Source: Diadema setosum (taxonomy: Eukaryota; Echinodermata; Echinoidea; Diadematoida; Diadematidae). Taken from it: a stretch of 64,000 bases of DNA. Under the pieces are notes generated by a model. That model did no database searches. It was not told the DNA's origin and was given only the letters and a program-made list of their open reading frames with translations. This document shows, piece by piece, positions 62,901-64,000 of the stretch; position 1 is the stretch's first letter, and each line of letters starts with the position of its first letter. Both the position numbers and the translations under genes were made by a program. Location of the stretch: positions 30,914,726-30,978,725 of the forward strand of contig NC_092702.1 of NCBI RefSeq assembly GCF_964275005.1, read 5' to 3'.

Positions 62901-63993
62901 CGAAAGAGGCATCTGTTGCCACAAAGAATGACAAATATTATTTACTTAGACGTTCATGGGATTGCTGAGGTAAATAACTTTTTAATCATAATGCACAGAG
63001 TAAGCGAACGGCAAATTGTGCTAACCTTTACAACATTTGCAGGTTTACAAGAAATGTCATTTATAATGCTATACTTGATTTTGGCCCGAGTGTATGTCTC
63101 TACTTGCTTATCTAAATTCTGCCAATGATGGAACATAATCCCTGTCAGTTAGAATCGAGATCGTAGATGTGGTTGTCCTGAGATGTGTGAAGTTCACACA
63201 TCTTGTGAACACATGTATTTTATCATAAACTTCATTAACATTCAATACACGTTTAGCCCAAATTGAAAATACCGTATCTCCAGAAGATTTTGGAAAGAAT
63301 CCGTCTTACCGACGCAGGACTTCGTGACCAGGAGCACGATGAGAACTATAGACAAAGAGATAGAACCAGTAAATAGGTTGACTGATTTGGTACAGCATAG
63401 ACTAAGATAAGAGTTATCAAGTTTTTCAAGCTTCTAGCTATCAAAAGAAAAATGTAGGGTGACCATTATAAGAAGTAGAGAGATCGTTTTATTAGTACAG
63501 TGTATATGAATGCTTACGTACATTACGCCAATATTGTTGCTTAGCATGTTAAGAGAATGGAAACAATGATTTCATACTAAGTATAAAATCAGTTCAACTG
63601 AAGTTGTATTGAATTGTTCAGATTTGAAATGAATTCAACTTCAATGAAACTAAATAATAAGGACGTACAATGGCAGACATTAATACAAATTATAGAGAGC
63701 TCGAAATTAGCAAACTACAGGTGCCCTATATTCAATTTGAAGTCGTCTGAAACTTTTCATTCACATTGACATTCAATAAGTGATTGTCTAGTCCCTATGT
63801 ACACGCATCTATACATCTTACATGTTTTAAGACATCCAAAGATTTAACGCGCATAATGCTTCCACTAGCAGACATTCTGATAAAGTGACAAGCCTGAGCA
63901 TAATGTCTCACAAGTATATGTAAAAATAATAAACCAGAGTCAATAGTAGGCGTAACAATTACCTGAAATCCACGCCCTCATTTTTGTGGCCAT
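39817..63993 (-). CDS. Complete 26-exon secreted multidomain C-type lectin gene (~1,288 residues)
   Basis: Exons in transcript order: 63993-63963, 63345-63310, 62237-62043, 61557-61378, 60777-60604, 59721-59549, 59268-59111, 58414-58236, 57142-57095, 56299-56110, 55820-55702, 53129-53019, 51138-51010, 50312-50155, 49508-49388, 48606-48421, 47803-47561, 47049-47023, 45745-45635, 45116-45000, 44233-44063, 43084-42830, 42194-42018, 41560-41445, 40757-40568, 40088-39817. All junctions are GT-AG and the summed length (3,867 nt) stays in one frame from ATG to TAA. Introns between domains are phase 1; introns inside domains are phase 0, 1 or 2. The domain order is signal peptide, CTLD, Cys-rich, skeletal-matrix-like, CTLD, fibrinogen-like, PAN, CTLD, CTLD, FN3, PAN. 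No transmembrane helix or GPI signal was seen, so secretion is predicted. I know no named orthologue with this order. Only 7 bp lie upstream of the ATG in the window, so promoter and 5' UTR are outside it. Alternative exons cannot be excluded. Confidence 0.85.
40568..41560 (-). CDS. Lectin gene: fibronectin type III domain (exons 24-25)
   Basis: Residues about 1097-1198, exons 41560-41445 and 40757-40568, split at phase 0. The pattern is typical: YPNDFSADVKGPSAALLSWG, then YSILYWPMDE, a central hydrophobic VVNVSSSLSSYYLTGLTPGT, TYEFAIVAVNNNGVGPES and a final strand with NGTTETA. It likely acts as a spacer. Confidence 0.8.
42018..43084 (-). CDS. Lectin gene: C-type lectin domain 4, galactose-type motif (exons 22-23)
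   Basis: Residues about 966-1094, exons 43084-42830 and 42194-42018, after a short Pro/Thr linker. Landmarks are CSSSDWAWDDHSCYLF, WSDAQDYC, ADLVTVESDREFNFL, HWIGLTYISSEG, HWLSGQPDGANSGEEC, SYNDVTC and YYICE. All cysteines are present. QPD predicts galactose/GalNAc-type specificity, and YND stands in for WND. The internal intron follows the W-IGL-x-x-(S/E)EG motif at phase 1, exactly as in CTLD 3. Confidence 0.85.
44063..45745 (-). CDS. Lectin gene: C-type lectin domain 3, one disulfide pair lost (exons 19-21)
   Basis: Residues about 823-952, exons 45745-45635, 45116-45000 and 44233-44063. Landmarks are CNSGWAEYNSACYL, WYDAEVYC, VFWIGLNDIEEEGTW, RWHSGEPN, then SENGVVM and SVENTYPAVCK. The inner cysteine pair found in the other three CTLDs is gone on both sides (Gly and Asn instead), and WND is absent, although EPN remains. 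Calcium-dependent sugar binding is doubtful. The donor at 45000 (GTTGGC) is weak and is followed within 6-10 nt by a long (AAC)n microsatellite, so splicing here is less certain than elsewhere. Confidence 0.75.
44826..44993. repeat. (ATT)n/(GTT)n trinucleotide microsatellite beside a splice donor
   Basis: Interrupted ATT/ATC repeats run from 44826 and end in about 14 GTT units (44950-44993), reaching within 6 bp of the exon 20 donor dinucleotide (44999-44998). Confidence 0.95.
45329..45583. repeat. Foldback element, CACGAGTCATACAGC family, copy 2
   Basis: The left arm CACGAGACCCGACACCCACG and right arm CGTGGGTATCGGTCTCGTG enclose repeated GGGCTGTATAACTCGT units in mostly one orientation. It lies in the intron between exons 19 and 20 of the lectin gene. 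Confidence 0.8.
45784..46232. repeat. Foldback cluster of GTTCGTTATTCCGAAGG units
   Basis: About six tandem ~40 bp units (TTCGTTATTCCGAAGG, TTCGTTAATCCGAAAATGAAA) run to about 46090 and then reverse (CGGATTAACGAACC, TTCGGAATAACGAACC) to 46232, giving a large hairpin built from short repeats. It lies in a lectin-gene intron. Related to 5236-5546. Confidence 0.75.
47023..47049 (-). CDS. Lectin gene: 9-codon linker microexon (exon 18)
   Basis: A 27-nt exon encodes FDRKEDPLA plus shared edge codons. It has a long polypyrimidine acceptor (CTTCAATTTCCTTTGTGACAG) and a GTAACG donor; phases are 1-1, so it can be included or skipped without shifting the frame. It forms a charged linker between PAN 1 and CTLD 3. 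Confidence 0.55.
47561..47803 (-). CDS. Lectin gene: PAN/Apple domain 1 (exon 17)
   Basis: Residues about 731-811, encoded by one phase 1-1 exon. It shows the PAN pattern C-x3-C-x7-C-x4-F-x8-C: DCAAECASRTTFTCRSFDFE, then NTCWLSEEN and a HLYIRI final strand. PAN domains bind proteins or carbohydrates in many extracellular proteins. Confidence 0.75.
48421..51138 (-). CDS. Lectin gene: fibrinogen-like domain of neurexin-IV/CNTNAP type (exons 13-16)
   Basis: Residues about 533-729, exons 51138-51010, 50312-50155, 49508-49388 and 48606-48421. Landmarks are the start C-x3-KRKGYTSSGYFTIDPDG, PFRVYCDM, THNEAYRSRISG, ADISNECYQHI, WECHGS, WYDRDGNYKNYWGGAG, CGCGTAGTC, ACNCNNNDATWRTDEGYL, LPVTEIRFGDTG and EPFYC. 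The WGG, CGCG, CNCN and LPVTxI series is typical of the fibrinogen-like domain in neurexin IV/CNTNAP proteins and differs from ficolin-type domains. Intron phases are 1, 1, 0, 1, 1. Ligand unknown. Confidence 0.8.
52533..52562. repeat. (CAAAT)n pentanucleotide repeat
   Basis: About six AATCA/CAAAT units in a lectin-gene intron. Confidence 0.9.
53019..56299 (-). CDS. Lectin gene: C-type lectin domain 2 (exons 10-12)
   Basis: Residues about 400-527, exons 56299-56110, 55820-55702 and 53129-53019. Landmarks are CDSGWTRNGNACYQL, ALANC, DLVSVMDQDEN, YWIGFNDLTEEGTWEW, NWNSGEPS, HCGVL, SWNDASC and YICK. WND is intact but the sugar-selecting triplet is EPS instead of EPN, so specificity is uncertain. 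The third exon is separated by a 2.6 kb intron that carries a foldback element and a LINE in antisense orientation. Confidence 0.85.
53290..54990 (+). mobile_element. 5'-truncated LINE with open reverse transcriptase, in a lectin intron
   Basis: The open frame 53330-54934 (534 residues) covers a non-LTR reverse transcriptase: VPQDMRDASIVTVYKNRGDR at the start, FREGRSTVDMIF, FIDQTKAFDLV (catalytic Asp), GVKHGCVLAPTLF, LFADDAAL (catalytic FADD), SFTYLG, then the thumb/connection region LLYGSESW and RRLKWLGHVCRM, ending in a CCHC-like finger CCKCSKDCHSRVGLYSHSRQC split as C-x2-C-x12-H-x4-C. The endonuclease domain is absent, so the copy is 5' truncated near 53290. It ends near 54990 with an AACAAC tail. 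The type is RTE/I-like. The lack of stops means the insertion is young. It lies antisense to the lectin gene. Confidence 0.85.
55421..55676. repeat. Foldback element, CACGAGTCATACAGC family, copy 3
   Basis: CAAGGCTTGTTGAAGAGGGG starts the left arm; the right arm repeats it inverted with about 50 bp of near-perfect pairing, through CACTAGACCGACACCCAC. Inner units resemble CCCACGAGTCATACAGCC. A further end-like piece (GTCGGTCTCGTGACGTACACC) follows to 55676. The element lies in the lectin intron, and its edge is only about 25 bp from the exon 11 splice donor at 55701. Confidence 0.85.
57095..59721 (-). CDS. Lectin gene: beta-rich domain like coral skeletal organic matrix protein (exons 6-9)
   Basis: Residues about 206-391, exons 59721-59549, 59268-59111, 58414-58236 and 57142-57095. 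Landmarks are WQLVFKTFRG at the start, then RRFYMNRAYGGC, DNGWVVVVDHG, NYGCNW, PFFIYSSS, VW and, from the 48-nt last exon, GFPDVFAIFYKY. This order matches a domain I associate with proteins annotated uncharacterized skeletal organic matrix protein 5-like in corals and other invertebrates; the name is from memory and needs a search. Intron phases are 1, 0, 2, 1, 1. The short last exon is easily missed but completes the conserved end of the domain. Confidence 0.65.
58850..58900. repeat. Imperfect GGTTAGGG-like intronic stretch
   Basis: TAGGGTTAGCTTTAGGGTTA and similar words occur over about 50 bp on the plus strand, an imperfect telomere-like repeat inside an intron of the lectin gene. It is too short and irregular to claim a telomeric origin. 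Confidence 0.5.
60080..60240 (-). repeat. tRNA-derived SINE-like repeat, copy 2
   Basis: On the minus strand: A-box-like GTGGTACAGTAGATAAGG, B box CGGGTTCGAATCTT, then CTCACAGTGTCCCTCTTGG and AGGTGTGAAGAGGTAC. This is the same module order as 36811-36960. It lies in the intron between the 8-Cys exon and the skeletal-matrix-like domain. Confidence 0.65.
60604..60777 (-). CDS. Lectin gene: 8-cysteine module (exon 5)
   Basis: Residues about 148-205, one symmetric phase 1-1 exon. The cysteine pattern is CxC-x9-CxCC-x6-C-x7-C-x7-C, beginning GCACPFDSTRTDCACC. I recall similar Cys-rich leaders before the next domain in invertebrate extracellular proteins but cannot name a family. Disulfide pairing is unknown. 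Donor GTAAGA and acceptor GTTTTCAG are good. Confidence 0.7.
60908..61175. repeat. MITE with perfect CCCTGCCGGAAAGAACA ends and TA target
   Basis: The 17 bp ends are perfect inverted repeats, flanked by TA on both sides (60906-60907 and 61176-61177). The interior is built from TTCACACTGTG words in both orientations. It is 268 bp with no coding capacity and lies in a lectin-gene intron. It is the reference copy for 9029-9397. Confidence 0.9.
61378..62237 (-). CDS. Lectin gene: C-type lectin domain 1 (exons 3-4)
   Basis: Residues about 28-147. Visible landmarks are C..DWQQYGTACYYL, WPDAQAWC, IGFTDLD, WTWYDGS, NWNGGEPN, the NCGG cysteine, GTWDDYPC and VSVCK. All six long-form cysteines are present. 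EPN together with WDD (for WND) predicts calcium-dependent mannose/fucose-type binding. The intron falls within the IG-F motif at phase 1 (62043/61557). Confidence 0.85.
63181..63203. other. Perfect 11 bp-arm palindrome in intron 2
   Basis: AGATGTGTGAA and TTCACACATCT are separated by a single base. It may be a chance hairpin or a binding site for a dimeric factor near the 5' end of the lectin gene. Confidence 0.4.
63310..63993 (-). CDS. Lectin gene: signal peptide exons 1-2
   Basis: Exon 1 (63993-63963) encodes MATKMRAWIS and exon 2 (63345-63310) encodes VLIVLLVTKSC. Joined at phase 1 they give a basic start, a hydrophobic core and a likely cleavage near residue 22. The exon 2 acceptor has a long polypyrimidine tract (CTATCTCTTTGTCTATAG) and both donors are GTAA. 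This is the only ATG-bearing exon found upstream of the lectin domains and is therefore chosen as the start. Confidence 0.8.
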
Positions 63994-64000
63994 GGGAATA

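Overview
The window looks like genomic DNA of a non-vertebrate deuterostome, most likely an echinoderm (a sea urchin or relative). The reasons are an AT-rich genome full of (TA)n and other microsatellites, many small palindromic DNA elements, LINEs, tRNA-derived SINE-like repeats, repeated TAGGCCTA words, and a large shuffled-domain secreted lectin gene with mostly phase-1 introns. No prokaryotic feature and no standard non-coding RNA gene was seen.

Left half (1 to about 39,600). Four long, mostly or wholly single-exon coding sequences lie here: 1809-3094 (-), 9861-10922 (-), 30919-31785 (+) and 35485-36495 (+). I recognise none of them. They are rich in Ser, Arg, Lys and acidic residues and look largely disordered. 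Each has a strong splice acceptor just upstream of, or inside, its open frame, and three have a candidate 5' exon further upstream. Three share a (K/R)xVxF motif that resembles a PP1 docking site, plus a short W-L-(D/E)-(D/E) motif; the fourth ends in a variant of the first motif. I propose that they form a small, undescribed paralogous cluster. The DNA between them is mostly mobile-element debris: palindromic MITEs, a solo LTR (15.2-16.3 kb), and a 5'-truncated LINE (16.8-25.0 kb) split by a 6.6 kb insertion. That insertion consists of Helentron/HINE-like units with sub-terminal inverted repeats and a 3' hairpin, and it carries tRNA-like sequences. Two copies of a TA-flanked long-inverted-repeat element (25.3 and 29.6 kb) follow.

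Right half (39,817-63,993, minus strand). One complete gene can be assembled by eye. It has 26 coding exons, every splice phase matches, and it encodes about 1,288 residues. The domain order is signal peptide, C-type lectin 1 (EPN/WDD), an 8-Cys module, a beta-rich domain resembling one in coral skeletal organic matrix proteins, C-type lectin 2 (EPS/WND), a fibrinogen-like domain of neurexin-IV/CNTNAP type, PAN/Apple 1, a 9-codon microexon, C-type lectin 3 (EPN but lacking one disulfide pair), C-type lectin 4 (QPD), fibronectin type III, and PAN/Apple 2. A poly(A) signal lies about 130 bp after the stop. No membrane segment was seen, so the product is predicted to be secreted: an adhesive, matrix or immune-recognition lectin with several different sugar-binding sites.

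The introns of this gene hold a LINE with an open 534-residue reverse-transcriptase frame in antisense orientation, two foldback elements, a TA-flanked MITE and a SINE. One foldback element ends about 25 bp from a splice donor.

The four single-exon proteins and the lectin gene show no sequence evidence of acting together; they are treated as separate loci.
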